The position numbers and the translations under genes were made by a program. From the NCBI GenBank assembly GCA_002010065.2, contig MTMD02000007.1, positions 1 to 64,000 of the forward strand: a DNA stretch of 64,000 nt. Direction: 5' to 3'. Numbering within the stretch: position 1 is the stretch's first letter; each line of letters begins with the position of its first letter. This stretch comes from Candidatus Pyrohabitans jungbluthii (lineage in GTDB: Archaea > Hydrothermarchaeota > Hydrothermarchaeia > Hydrothermarchaeales > BMS3B). Below the pieces are notes generated by a model. It did no database searches. It was not told where the DNA came from and worked only from the letters and a program-made list of their open reading frames with translations. Below are positions 42,537 through 50,810 of the stretch, one piece after another.

Positions 42537-43745
42537 CTAACTCACGCGTCTCGAAAAATTCGTAACCCTCAGCTCATTCAGTATTGCCTCTTTATTCACA
42601 TCGGGAAGCTCAATTCTGCCCGGCACGTAGGCGCAGTAGGGGTCCTCCGCAAGGTAGTCCCCGGTTACAGCGTAAGCGCGAGAGCGCGAGCCCCTGCATA
42701 TGTCGTTGAACTCGCACACTCTGCACTTACCCTTAAGCTTCGTTGCGTCGTGGAGCTCTTTCAGCACCTCTGAGCTGGAGTATATCCCTTCCAGCGTATC
42801 CTCTCTCACGTTGCCAAGCGTTACGGGCATGAAGCTGCTCGGGTAAACTTCACCCTTGTGCGCCACGAATATTCCCTTTCCAAACACCTTCTTGTCTTTG
42901 GGCTTATAGCCGCTGCCCTTTACCTCAACCTCAGGAAGCTCAACATCGCGGGTTAGCTGCTCCAGCTTTTGCCTTAGATGCCCGTATAGCGCGCCCTGCA
43001 TCAGTGCGCTTTCGTCGAGCATGCCCTCTTCAACCATGCGGCGCATAACCGCAACCCGGCGATAGGGCTCACTCCCTGCGATGGCATTCACGGTGATAAG
43101 CGGTAAACGCATGACGTCGTAGACGAAGTTGAAGACATCCTCGTACTCCTCCGGCGAAAGCGCAAGCTCTTCCGTCGCTCTGCCTGTGGGGATGAGCATG
43201 TACAGGTACCAGCCTATTGCGCCCAGTCTCTTCGCGAGAAACATAATCTCGGGCAGCTCGCGCACATTGTGCCTGGTAACCGTCGTTAGGAGGCGGAAAG
43301 GCAAACGCAGCTCTCGCATTATCTCCGTAGCTTTAACCAGCCTTTCGAAGGTTCCCGGCACGCCTCTAAAAGCGTCGTGCTGCTCTGGTGTAGCCCCGTC
43401 GATGCTTATTGCCACTGTATCGCAGCCCGCCTCCTTGAGCTTCTCTATGTTCTTCCTGTTCAGCAGGGGCGTGGTGCTGGGCGCTATCGTAACCGTGAGC
43501 CCGACGTCTTTGGCGTAGCGTATTAGGTCAAAGATATCCTCCCGCCTCAAAGCGTTGCCACCGGTGATGCGCAGTATTGGATACGGCTTGCCAAAAGCGA
43601 CAATCTGGTCAATAAAGGCGTAGCTTTCCTCTGTAGTAAGCTCCCGCGGGTCTCGTTCTGTGCGCGCACTCGCCTTGCAGTGCTTGCAGCGCAACCCGCA
43701 GGCTATTGTAGACTCCCACATCACAGAAACTGGCTTGAGATGCAT
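42537..43745 (-). CDS. Radical SAM/SPASM enzyme, AhbD (heme synthase)-like
   Basis: A 402-residue radical SAM protein. CGLRCKHCKAS near 17-27 binds the catalytic [4Fe-4S] cluster, ITGGNALRRED near 58-68 is the SAM-binding GG region, and a SPASM-type domain carries CRVCEFNDICRGSRSRAY with a late DPYC near 355-390. The sequence closely fits the radical SAM/SPASM group that includes AhbD/NirJ-like enzymes, which decarboxylate Fe-coproporphyrin to heme in the siroheme-dependent route. The exact substrate is uncertain. Convergent with the HemA-like operon, strengthening a heme role. ATG at 43745 is chosen; the longer frame has an unrelated Cys-rich start overlapping the thermosome gene. Confidence 0.8.
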   Translation of the reverse strand: MHLKPVSVMWESTIACGLRCKHCKASARTERDPRELTTEESYAFIDQIVAFGKPYPILRITGGNALRREDIFDLIRYAKDVGLTVTIAPSTTPLLNRKNIEKLKEAGCDTVAISIDGATPEQHDAFRGVPGTFERLVKATEIMRELRLPFRLLTTVTRHNVRELPEIMFLAKRLGAIGWYLYMLIPTGRATEELALSPEEYEDVFNFVYDVMRLPLITVNAIAGSEPYRRVAVMRRMVEEGMLDESALMQGALYGHLRQKLEQLTRDVELPEVEVKGSGYKPKDKKVFGKGIFVAHKGEVYPSSFMPVTLGNVREDTLEGIYSSSEVLKELHDATKLKGKCRVCEFNDICRGSRSRAYAVTGDYLAEDPYCAYVPGRIELPDVNKEAILNELRVTNFSRRVS

Positions 43746-43833
43746 CCCCCTACCACAGAAGCATAACAAGGTAAAGCAGTAGCAAGAATCAGCCGGGAAA
43801 CAAAAATCAGAAGGAGAAAAAGGGAGAGAGAGT

Positions 43834-45477
43834 TTACTCCTCGTCGCCGCCGGCGCCGCCTTCGTCGCCTTTCTTGGTCTCACCGCTGGCAGCGATGACG
43901 TCGTCGATGCGGAGTATCATCACCGCAACCTCGCTGGCGCTGTCTATCGCCTGGCTCTTCACAGAGAGCGGCTCCACTATGCCCTCGCTGTACATGTCTT
44001 TCACTTCACCCTCGTACACGTCCAAGCCGAAGCGGTAGCCTTTGTCCTCCTTCTCGTGCTTGGCGCGCAGGGCGACGACCATGTCTATTGGATCAAGACC
44101 TGCGTTCTCTGCAAGCGCGCGCGGAATCACCTCAAGCGCGTCTGCGAAGGCCTCAATTGCAAGCTGCTCCCTGCCGCCGACGGTCTTGGCATAGTCGCGC
44201 AGGCGCAGGGCAAGCTCTATCTCGGGTGCACCGCCACCAGCTAAGACCTTGCCGTCGCGTATGGCAGCGGGCACAACGCCCAGGCAGTCCTCAAGGGCGC
44301 GCTCCACCTCATCGACGATGTGCTCAGTGCCGCCGCGTATGAGTATCGTCACGCTCTTGGGATCCTTGCACTCGCGCACAAACACCATCTCATCGTCGCC
44401 TATCTTGACCTCCTCGACGATGCCCGCATAGCCAAGGTCCTTCTCGCTCAGGTCGTCGATGTTGGTCACTATGGTAGCGCCTGTAGCCTTCGCCAGCTTC
44501 TCCATGTCGCTCTTCTTCACCCTGCGTACGGCGAAGATGCCTTCCTTGGCAAGGTAGTGCTGCGCCAAGTCGTCGATACCCTTCTGGCAGAAGAGCACAT
44601 TCGCCCCGCTCGCCTTAATCTTCTCCACCATCTCCTTAAGCATGCGCTCCTCTTCGTCGATGAAAGCCTTGAGCTGGTTCGGGTCGGTGATGCGTATCTC
44701 GGCGTCGAACTCGGTCTTCTCAATCTCCAGCGGGGCGTTTATCAGCGCAATCTTGGCGTCCTTCACCTTGCGCGGCATTCCTGGATGCACGCGCTCCTTG
44801 TCTATAACTATGCCGTTGATGAGCTCAGTATCCTCAACGGCGCCGCCCTCCTTCTTCTCAAGCTTTATGTCGTCGGTGTCTATGATGTACTTGCCATTCT
44901 CCTTCTCAGCCACGGCGCGCACTGCCTTAACCACGAGGTCTGCGAGGTACTCCTTCGCCAGCTCTGCACCCTTGCCGGTCATCGATGTCATGGCTATCTT
45001 CTTCAGAAACTCGTCGTCGTTCACGTCTATGCTCTCTGCGATCTCCTGGAGAATCTCCTGGGCTTTCTCGGCTGCCATGCGGTAGCCATTGGCGATTATC
45101 GTGGGATGTACATCCTGGTCAAGAAGCTCCTCGGCGTTCTTCAGAAGCTCGCCCGCGAGTACGACCGCCGTTGTGGTGCCGTCGCCGACCTCGTTCTCCT
45201 GAGTCTTCGCCACCTCCACCATCATCTTCGCGGTGGGGTGCTCCACGTCCATCTCTTTAAGTATGGTGGCGCCGTCGTTGGTTACGACAACGTCGCCTAT
45301 CGTATCTACCAGCATCTTATCCATGCCCTTGGGACCCAGCGTTGACTTCACCGCCTCGGCAATGACGCGCGCCACCATTATGTTGGTGCGCTGCGCGTCC
45401 CTGCCGCGGGTGCGGGTAGTTCCCTCCTTCAGTATCAACACAGGCGTACCTCCAAGCTGGGAAGGTGCTGCTGCCAT
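43834..45477 (-). CDS. thsA: Thermosome (group II chaperonin) subunit
   Basis: A 547-residue CCT/thermosome subunit. [13 protein letters not shown] near 41-53, the nucleotide motif [16 protein letters not shown] near 97-112, [17 protein letters not shown] near 410-426 and a flexible GGAGGDEE tail are all present. It forms the double-ring chamber that folds proteins in the cytosol. ATG at 45477 follows AAAGGAGGTGG (about 45484-45494), and CTTATAAGG upstream (about 45507-45515) is a possible TATA box. The very regular GC-rich codon use suggests high expression. Confidence 0.97.
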   Translation of the reverse strand: MAAAPSQLGGTPVLILKEGTTRTRGRDAQRTNIMVARVIAEAVKSTLGPKGMDKMLVDTIGDVVVTNDGATILKEMDVEHPTAKMMVEVAKTQENEVGDGTTTAVVLAGELLKNAEELLDQDVHPTIIANGYRMAAEKAQEILQEIAESIDVNDDEFLKKIAMTSMTGKGAELAKEYLADLVVKAVRAVAEKENGKYIIDTDDIKLEKKEGGAVEDTELINGIVIDKERVHPGMPRKVKDAKIALINAPLEIEKTEFDAEIRITDPNQLKAFIDEEERMLKEMVEKIKASGANVLFCQKGIDDLAQHYLAKEGIFAVRRVKKSDMEKLAKATGATIVTNIDDLSEKDLGYAGIVEEVKIGDDEMVFVRECKDPKSVTILIRGGTEHIVDEVERALEDCLGVVPAAIRDGKVLAGGGAPEIELALRLRDYAKTVGGREQLAIEAFADALEVIPRALAENAGLDPIDMVVALRAKHEKEDKGYRFGLDVYEGEVKDMYSEGIVEPLSVKSQAIDSASEVAVMILRIDDVIAASGETKKGDEGGAGGDEE

Positions 45478-45692
45478 CTTCTTCCACCTCCTTTAAATTC
45501 TCCTCCTTATAAGCTATAACCGCGAAAATTCTTGTCAACCATTATGAGAGCGATGTTTTGCCTGGCGATTAGATTATCACCAGTTACCGTGGTAAAAAAT
45601 TTTAGTAACTATTGGTTAGGAAAGTAGGGGCGCGTCCCTTTTATGAGGGGGTTTATAAGGTGGTTTATACAAGGTGAATAACCCAAACTCTG
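45478..45692. other. Promoter region between thermosome and a small membrane gene
   Basis: Contains the thermosome promoter and, for the rightward small gene, TATA-like TTTATAAGG (45650-45658) and GGTTTATAC (45662-45670). A small palindrome TTACC-GT-GGTAA lies near 45575-45590. I see no further gene. Confidence 0.4.
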
Positions 45693-45839
45693 GTGGTAGG
45701 GGAAAGTACTCCACCCGAAGCAAGGGAGCCGGAGTACCCCATTTCATCCTTTATTTTTACGCTGGGTTTATGGTCTGTGTTCGGGTGGCTCATGGGGTAT
45801 GTAGCGAGCATTGCCCTCAAAGGTGATAGCTATGAGTGA
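45693..45839 (+). CDS. Candidate 48-residue single-helix membrane protein
   Basis: From GTG at 45693 the frame reads VVGESTPPEAREPEYP, then one membrane-spanning stretch SSFIFTLGLWSVFGWLMGY and VASIALKGDSYE. A TATA-like element lies about 25 nt upstream. Its stop overlaps the ATG that opens the following decayed frame (45832), an arrangement typical of operons. I do not recognise it. The single hydrophobic helix flanked by an acidic N-terminus makes it more convincing than a random frame. Confidence 0.45.
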   Translation: MVGESTPPEAREPEYPISSFIFTLGLWSVFGWLMGYVASIALKGDSYE

Positions 45840-46030
45840 GATTTTTGACCTTTCCTAGGTGGATTCGCCCTGCCCAAGAGGATGAGCCGGAGATTACAGC
45901 TATAGCTGAGTTCACAAAGGATTTAAAGAGCATTCAGGGCAAAGTCACAGCCTACATCTGCAAGGACTACGCCTGTAGCGAGCCCACCACTAGTGTAGAG
46001 GAGATGTTGGAGAGGCTGAGGCGTGGGTGA
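45832..46030 (+). pseudogene. Remnant of a YyaL/DUF255-type thioredoxin-domain protein
   Basis: Only the last about 50 residues are recognisable: ITAIAEFTKDLKSIQGK, then VTAYICKDYACSEPTTSVEEML, resembling the C-terminal end of DUF255/YyaL (spermatogenesis-associated protein 20-like) proteins of about 650 residues. The frame opened by the ATG at 45832 stops after eight codons, so a frameshift or deletion separates start and remnant. It is probably debris of a large deletion. Confidence 0.5.
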
Positions 46031-46048
46031 AATACGTTTATGTAGTGT

Positions 46049-46288
46049 TTACTTTCTCTTTTTCAGCAGCCTCTTAAATTCCTCAACAGTTAAATCGGCA
46101 TCTCTGATAATACTTTTAACCAACTTTGGGTGGAGAATTTTTCCGGAATGGTATGGTACTGTAATTCGCACACCTTTATCATTCTTGTAAATCTTATGAC
46201 TCCCACTCTGCCTCACAAGGTAAAAACCTACCTTTTCGATTACCTTTATAACGTCTCTGGCGGTCACCCTCGGAAGCTTTTCACTCAT
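46049..46288 (-). CDS. hicA: HicA-family mRNA interferase toxin
   Basis: A 79-residue HicA/YcfA protein: LPRVTARDVIKVIEKVGFYLVRQSGSHKIYKN (in pieces, about 5-36) with the conserved G-S-H-x-I/K catalytic histidine, then ITVPYHSGKILHPKLVKSIIRDA. It is a double-stranded-RNA-binding-fold ribonuclease that cuts mRNA when freed from HicB. It overlaps the upstream hicB by 4 nt, giving an antitoxin-first operon. Confidence 0.92.
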   Translation of the reverse strand: MSEKLPRVTARDVIKVIEKVGFYLVRQSGSHKIYKNDKGVRITVPYHSGKILHPKLVKSIIRDADLTVEEFKRLLKKRK

Positions 46289-46509
46289 ACTGTAACTTCC
46301 ACCGCTGCCAGGTTTATCATCTCAACTCTGGGTATCTCCTCCCCCTCTTCCAGCCTATCTTTAATATGAAGCTTTATTGCATCTTTAATGTTCTCCAAAA
46401 CCTCCTCATAGGTATCCCCCTGTGTATAACACCCCTGCAACTCAGGACAATAAGCAAAGTAACCATTTTCGTCCTTCTCTATCACTACAGACACTCTATA
46501 GACAGTCAT
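46285..46509 (-). CDS. hicB: HicB-family antitoxin
   Basis: A 74-residue HicB: YRVSVVIEKDENGYFAYCPELQGCYTQGDTYEEVLENIKDAI (in pieces, about 4-45) is the partial RNase-H-like fold typical of HicB, ending without an obvious extra DNA-binding domain. It neutralises HicA and usually autoregulates the pair. It begins the toxin-antitoxin operon upstream of HMG-CoA reductase, which is divergent. Confidence 0.92.
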   Translation of the reverse strand: MTVYRVSVVIEKDENGYFAYCPELQGCYTQGDTYEEVLENIKDAIKLHIKDRLEEGEEIPRVEMINLAAVEVTV

Positions 46510-46640
46510 CCTTATTCCACCTCATTAATATCCGTCAAGCTAACATGATAAGGGTTTGGTCAGCTTCTTAGGAGAGCTTCCAAACATCAGTAACAAAACC
46601 TTTTTATCCTCTCGCCTCGAAGCTACCTGCGGTGATAGTT

Positions 46641-47906
46641 ATGGAAGGCTCACGCATTCCTGGCTTCTACAAGCTTCCGCCACAGCAGAGGCTGGAGAAG
46701 GTCAAGAGTTTCGCCTCCCTGGGCGAGGAGGAGGTTGAGGCTATCGCAAGGCACGGCTCGCTTACCATTGAACAGGCAGACCGCATGATTGAGAACGTCA
46801 TAGGCACCTTTGAGCTTCCCCTTGGCATAGCTACCAACTTTCTGATAGACGGAAAGGACTACCTCATACCCATGGCTATAGAGGAGCCCAGCGTGGTAGC
46901 TGCGGCAAGCAACGCCGCAAAAATGGCGCGCCCCGGCGGAGGCTTTGTAACCAATGCCACGCCGCCAATAATGATAGGGCAGGTGCAGCTTTGCGGTGTA
47001 GATGACCCCTATGCCGCGAGGATGGAAATCCTCACCATTAAGGATGAGATAATAGCAAAGGCAAATGAGCAGGATCCAATACTGGTAAAGCTGGGCGGTG
47101 GATGCAAGGACATCGAAGTTAGAGTGGTTGAGTCTAAGCAGGGGCCGATGGTTGTAACCCATCTCCTAGTGGACTGCCGCGATGCAATGGGGGCAAACGC
47201 GGTGAACACCATGGCAGAAGCGGTGGCTCCGCTGATAGAGCGCGCCACCGGGGGCAAGGTTTACCTGCGCATAATCTCCAACCTGGCGACTTTCCGCCTG
47301 GCTCGTGCAAAGGCGGTTTTCAAGGCAGAGGCGATAGGCGGCGAAGAGGTGGTAGAAGGCGTGCTCAATGCCTACGCCTTCGCGGAGGCGGACCCCTTCC
47401 GCTGTGCCACCCACAATAAGGGGATAATGAACGGGGTTACCGCCGTGGTGCTCGCCACGGGCAATGATACTCGCGCTGTAGAAGCTGGGGCGCATGCGTA
47501 CGCTGCGCTTAGAGGCTACAAGCCCCTGACCACCTACGAGAAGAACCGCGATGGCGACCTGGTGGCGACGATTGAGCTCCCTGTGGCGGTGGGTTTGGTT
47601 GGCGGTGCTACAGCTTCGCATCCCGTTGCAAAGGCGTGCATTAAAATTCTCGGAGTTAAGAGTGCTGAAGAGCTTGCCCGTGTAATCGCCGCGGTTGGGC
47701 TGGCGCAGAACTTCGCTGCTCTGCGCGCTCTGGCAACGGAAGGGATACAGCGGGGGCACATGGAGCTTCATGCTCGCAATATTGCGGCAATGGCAGGCGC
47801 TAAAGGCGAGGAGATAGACGCCGTAGCCGAGGTGCTCGTGAGGGAGCGCAAGATACGCGTTGACCGCGCAAAGGAGGTGCTGGAGGAGATAAGGAAGAAG
47901 GGATAA
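46641..47906 (+). CDS. HMG-CoA reductase, class II type
   Basis: A 421-residue HMG-CoA reductase that forms mevalonate for archaeal lipids. Family blocks: [17 protein letters not shown] near 49-65 (catalytic Glu), [15 protein letters not shown] near 87-101, [17 protein letters not shown] near 179-195, THNKGIMNG near 255-263 (catalytic Lys), and [12 protein letters not shown] near 315-326. The N-terminal pattern and length fit class II (bacterial Pseudomonas mevalonii/Archaeoglobus type) rather than the usual archaeal class I. Cofactor preference cannot be read. TATA TTTTTATCC near 46599-46607 and GGTGAT near 46631 support the ATG at 46641. Confidence 0.93.
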   Translation: MEGSRIPGFYKLPPQQRLEKVKSFASLGEEEVEAIARHGSLTIEQADRMIENVIGTFELPLGIATNFLIDGKDYLIPMAIEEPSVVAAASNAAKMARPGGGFVTNATPPIMIGQVQLCGVDDPYAARMEILTIKDEIIAKANEQDPILVKLGGGCKDIEVRVVESKQGPMVVTHLLVDCRDAMGANAVNTMAEAVAPLIERATGGKVYLRIISNLATFRLARAKAVFKAEAIGGEEVVEGVLNAYAFAEADPFRCATHNKGIMNGVTAVVLATGNDTRAVEAGAHAYAALRGYKPLTTYEKNRDGDLVATIELPVAVGLVGGATASHPVAKACIKILGVKSAEELARVIAAVGLAQNFAALRALATEGIQRGHMELHARNIAAMAGAKGEEIDAVAEVLVRERKIRVDRAKEVLEEIRKKG

Positions 47907-48090
47907 CATCCCCTCGTTCCACCTCGCATAGCGAGGGTAACAGTGGAAGGGTCCCTATATTAGAATCTATAGTTGCAGGAGGTCTCGCAACTCTCGCAGA
48001 GAGTTGCTTCGGTCTCCCTCGCGAATGCTCAGGAAACAATAGGAACCCGCTGGTGGTTCCTATATGTAAAACCCCTTTTACTCGTTAGTT
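47907..48090. repeat. Hairpin-rich intergenic region
   Basis: Three separate inverted repeats occupy this gap: CCTCGC-ATA-GCGAGG (47922-47936) followed by GGTAAC; GCAACTCTC and GAGAGTTGC with a 3-nt loop (47987-48007); and AGGAACC with GGTTCCT (48041-48061). TCCTATATGTAAA at 48058-48070 is the probable TATA box for the next gene. The stems could be a structured RNA, a transcript end for HMG-CoA reductase, or mobile-element debris. Confidence 0.45.
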
Positions 48091-48630
48091 ATGGCTCAGA
48101 AAACCATGAACCTTGAAATTCTTCAGCAGAAGTGGCTTGCGACAATGGACATGCTGGTTGAGCTTAACCGCGAGAAATTCCGCTCACCGAAAGCGAGTGA
48201 GCTTTTGAGGCATGCAAGAAGCATGATAAACGAAGCCTCGCTGAATCGCGCAGCTGACGAGAGTTTTCTGGTAAAGGTGGAGCGTTTGCTGGAAGAAGCG
48301 CAGCGTGAAATCTTTGTTGCCGCGCAACCTCTGGGCGATGAGTTTCTACTGCGCTGGAGCAGCACTTTTGACCGCATCGACGCTGGGGAGCGCTACGGGG
48401 AGTACAGTTTTGGCGTTACTCGCTTTTATCCACATCTGCCCAGGGCGAGGAAGTGGGTGAGGATTAAGCAGCCTTCTAACCTAACCCCGCGGAGGCTTCT
48501 GGAAATTTCCCACAGCTGCGATGTGAAGATAAAGCGTCACGGGAAGGATCACCTTGTAATAGTGGGTGAAGGCGAAGCGCTCAAGCGCGCCCTCGCTGAA
48601 GTTGCACCCTACATCAAGGGCGAGAAGTAG
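48091..48630 (+). CDS. Archaeal conserved protein, possibly DUF2096
   Basis: A 179-residue soluble protein. The N-terminal half is helical (LEILQQKWLATMDMLVELN, LLRHARSMINEASLNRAA) and the C-terminal half is beta-rich, ending VIVGEGEALKRALAEVAPYI. The sequence recalls DUF2096 proteins of methanogens and relatives, whose function is unknown; I am unsure of the match. A TATA box about 28 nt before the ATG predicts a leaderless mRNA. One nt separates it from the amidohydrolase gene. Confidence 0.7.
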   Translation: MAQKTMNLEILQQKWLATMDMLVELNREKFRSPKASELLRHARSMINEASLNRAADESFLVKVERLLEEAQREIFVAAQPLGDEFLLRWSSTFDRIDAGERYGEYSFGVTRFYPHLPRARKWVRIKQPSNLTPRRLLEISHSCDVKIKRHGKDHLVIVGEGEALKRALAEVAPYIKGEK

Positions 48631-48631
48631 A

Positions 48632-49477
48632 ATGATAATCGACGCTCACACTCACTTCTCAACCGCAAAAGAGCTAAGCGCTCTTGAGAGGGAAGCGGCG
48701 AGGGAGTATCTCTTAGCCACTGGCATAGAGGTTTCCCGCTACGGCAGTGTGGAGGAGCTTCTTGAGGCGATGAAAAAGCACGGCATAGCCAAGGCTGTGC
48801 TAATGCCACTGGCAACCTCAACTTCGCTGCGTGAGGCAGAGAAGCTAAACAACTTCGTAGCCAAGGTGGCGAGGGAAAGCGAGGCTATAATCCCCTTTGC
48901 ATCCGTGAATCCAAATTGCGAGGATGCAGTGGAAGAGCTAGACCGCGCCGTGGCTGAGCTTCGCTTACGAGGGGTGAAGCTTAATCCAAACCTGCAGGGC
49001 TTTACCTTTGACCAAGATGAGGTTTGGACGCTTTTCGAAGCTATAGAACAGCTTCGCGTCCCTGCGTTTATCCACTCTGGCTTCACCGTTGGCATGGGGA
49101 AGAACAACTTTTCGCCGGAAGAAGCGAACGAGCTCATCGCAAGCTTCCCCCGCGTAACCTTCATCTTTGCCCACATGGCGAGACATAAAAGCAGGGAGGA
49201 CGCGCCCAGCGTCATACCTGAGCCCAACGTTTACTTGGAGACCTCTCACGCCCCAGCGGAGGTTATCCTCAAGGCGATAGAAACCTTCGGCGTGGATAAG
49301 CTCCTCTTCGGTTCAGACTTCAAGTACAACTTCTACCCCAGCTATGAGATTGAGAAAATCGCCTCTCTGCTCATTAGCGAGGAGGAAAAGAGGAGCATAT
49401 TCTACGCCAACGCAGCTAGGCTCTTCGGAGTGGAGAAAAAGAATGGCTTGCTCTCGTCTCTGCTGAAAAGGCGTTAG
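48632..49477 (+). CDS. Amidohydrolase-2 family metal-dependent hydrolase
   Basis: A 281-residue TIM-barrel hydrolase. The N-terminal IIDAHTHFS (about 2-10) supplies H-x-H, then GVKLNPNLQGF near 111-121, PAFIHSGFTVG near 142-152 (His), IFAHMARHKS near 176-185 (His) and LLFGSDFKYNF near 228-238 (Asp). The amidohydrolase-2 group includes decarboxylases and lactonases, and the substrate is unknown. ATG at 48632, one nt after the upstream stop, is preferred over the longer frame overlapping it. Convergent with the prenyl synthase gene. Confidence 0.85.
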   Translation: MIIDAHTHFSTAKELSALEREAAREYLLATGIEVSRYGSVEELLEAMKKHGIAKAVLMPLATSTSLREAEKLNNFVAKVARESEAIIPFASVNPNCEDAVEELDRAVAELRLRGVKLNPNLQGFTFDQDEVWTLFEAIEQLRVPAFIHSGFTVGMGKNNFSPEEANELIASFPRVTFIFAHMARHKSREDAPSVIPEPNVYLETSHAPAEVILKAIETFGVDKLLFGSDFKYNFYPSYEIEKIASLLISEEEKRSIFYANAARLFGVEKKNGLLSSLLKRR

Positions 49478-50499
49478 TACTTTCTCCTTATTAGGAACTC
49501 TGCCAGCACCTCTATCTTTTCTATAGCTTCGTTTTTTATCCCAGTGGCGCGAAGCTCCTTCAAAGCTTCGCTCTCGTACTTCTCTGCCATCTCTGTGGTG
49601 TACTCTCTCGCACCTGTGCTTTCAAGAATCTCGAGCACCCTAGCTACGTCCTCCTGATTGAGCTTCTCCTTGGCGTAGGTCTCGGTAAGAATCTCCTTCT
49701 CTTCCCGCGATGCCCTCTCAAAAGCGTAGATCACAGGTAGGGTCTTCTTCTTGTTGCGGATGTCGCTCGCCTTGGGCTTGCCAGTCTTCTCCTCCCATAT
49801 GCCTATGATGTCGTCTATTATCTGGAAGGCTATGCCTATCTTCCGTCCAAAGTTTTTGAAATGCTGTATAACCTCCTCATCTCGCGTTGCGAGCATAGCC
49901 CCTATGTGGGTGCTCGCTTCAATAAGCGCGGCTGTCTTTCGGGATATCATGTCCAGGTAGCTCTCCACGTCTATGTCCATGCGCTCCTCAAAGCTCATGT
50001 CCAAGTACTGCCCCTCGCACAGCTCCATTATTGTTCTATTCAGTATGGCGAGCACATCCACTATCTTTTCATCCGTAACATTGTAATCGCGCAGGCGAAG
50101 CGCGGCTAAGTTGGCAAGAACGTGCATCCCATCGCCCGCGTTTATCGCATGGGGTATGCCGAAGAGCTTCCATAGCGTGGGCCGATGCCTGCGCTCCTCG
50201 TCCATGTCCTCAATGTCGTCGTGGATGAGGGAGAAGTTGTGTATCAGCTCAATCGCCGCCGCCGCAGGCAGCGCCTTGGTATAAACCCCTGCCAGAGCCT
50301 TATATGTGAGCAGGCACAGCGTTGGCCTGAAGCGCTTCCCGCGGTACTGCTTCGCAGGTTTCAGCGACTCGTCCAGCCAGCCCAGGTGGTATTCCATCAT
50401 CTCGTAAAGCCTGCGAGGCTCGCTGCGCTGGAGAAAAACCGCCCTTATCTCATTGTCAATCATCTCAATGTGCTCGGCAAGAATATCTTCTGCGCGCAT
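49474..50499 (-). CDS. idsA: Polyprenyl (geranylgeranyl) diphosphate synthase
   Basis: A 341-residue trans-prenyltransferase making C15/C20 (or longer) chains for archaeal ether lipids. GKRFRPTLCLLTYKA near 53-67, the first aspartate-rich motif HDDIEDMDEERRHRP near 93-107, GDGMHVLAN near 121, GQYLDMSF near 163, and the second motif FQIIDDIIGIW near 228-238. ATG at 50499 is preferred; a start 24 codons upstream adds a non-homologous leader. TATA-like CTATATAG lies near 50553. With HMG-CoA reductase 1.6 kb away, isoprenoid genes are loosely clustered. Confidence 0.93.
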   Translation of the reverse strand: MRAEDILAEHIEMIDNEIRAVFLQRSEPRRLYEMMEYHLGWLDESLKPAKQYRGKRFRPTLCLLTYKALAGVYTKALPAAAAIELIHNFSLIHDDIEDMDEERRHRPTLWKLFGIPHAINAGDGMHVLANLAALRLRDYNVTDEKIVDVLAILNRTIMELCEGQYLDMSFEERMDIDVESYLDMISRKTAALIEASTHIGAMLATRDEEVIQHFKNFGRKIGIAFQIIDDIIGIWEEKTGKPKASDIRNKKKTLPVIYAFERASREEKEILTETYAKEKLNQEDVARVLEILESTGAREYTTEMAEKYESEALKELRATGIKNEAIEKIEVLAEFLIRRKY

Positions 50500-50810
50500 T
50501 GCCACACCTTCAAAAGCTTGCTTAGCTTTGGTCTTGGAGAATAAAAATGTTTCTATATAGGGGCGCCGCACCCGCCCCTATCACCCCATCCTCACCAAAT
50601 AGGACACCTTCCCCGCTTCGTCACCCGGAACAGAACGTTCCGGGCAACCCCTATTACCCCACTCTCACCATAGCAAGAGCAACTCAGCTAACTGATTTCA
50701 CTTTTCCGGTGCTCTCGGAAAAGGGAGATAAGGGTAGGAGGAAGAGGTAATACCACCCTTACCCCCCAGGTGAAAACCTTTATACCCGCTGAAAGGGAAA
50801 ATAAAAGGAG
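50500..50810. other. Repeat-bearing region upstream of orc1/cdc6
   Basis: A 311-bp divergent region. It holds an imperfect direct repeat (CCCCTATCACCCCATCCTCA at 50574-50593 versus CCCCTATTACCCCACTCTCA at 50648-50667) flanking an inverted repeat with arms CCCGGAAC/GTTCCGGG (50624-50644). A second inverted repeat has arms CTTTTCCG/CGGAAAAG (50701-50723). TATA CTTTATACC lies at about 50778-50786 for orc1. Archaeal origins often sit beside orc1/cdc6, but I found no clear origin-recognition-box consensus and little AT-rich sequence. Confidence 0.45.

Noticed and set aside
44320-45345. A 341-codon open frame on the plus strand opposite the thermosome gene
   Set aside because: It is the shadow of a highly GC-biased coding sequence and has low-complexity Leu/His-rich composition; thermosome is unmistakable on the other strand.
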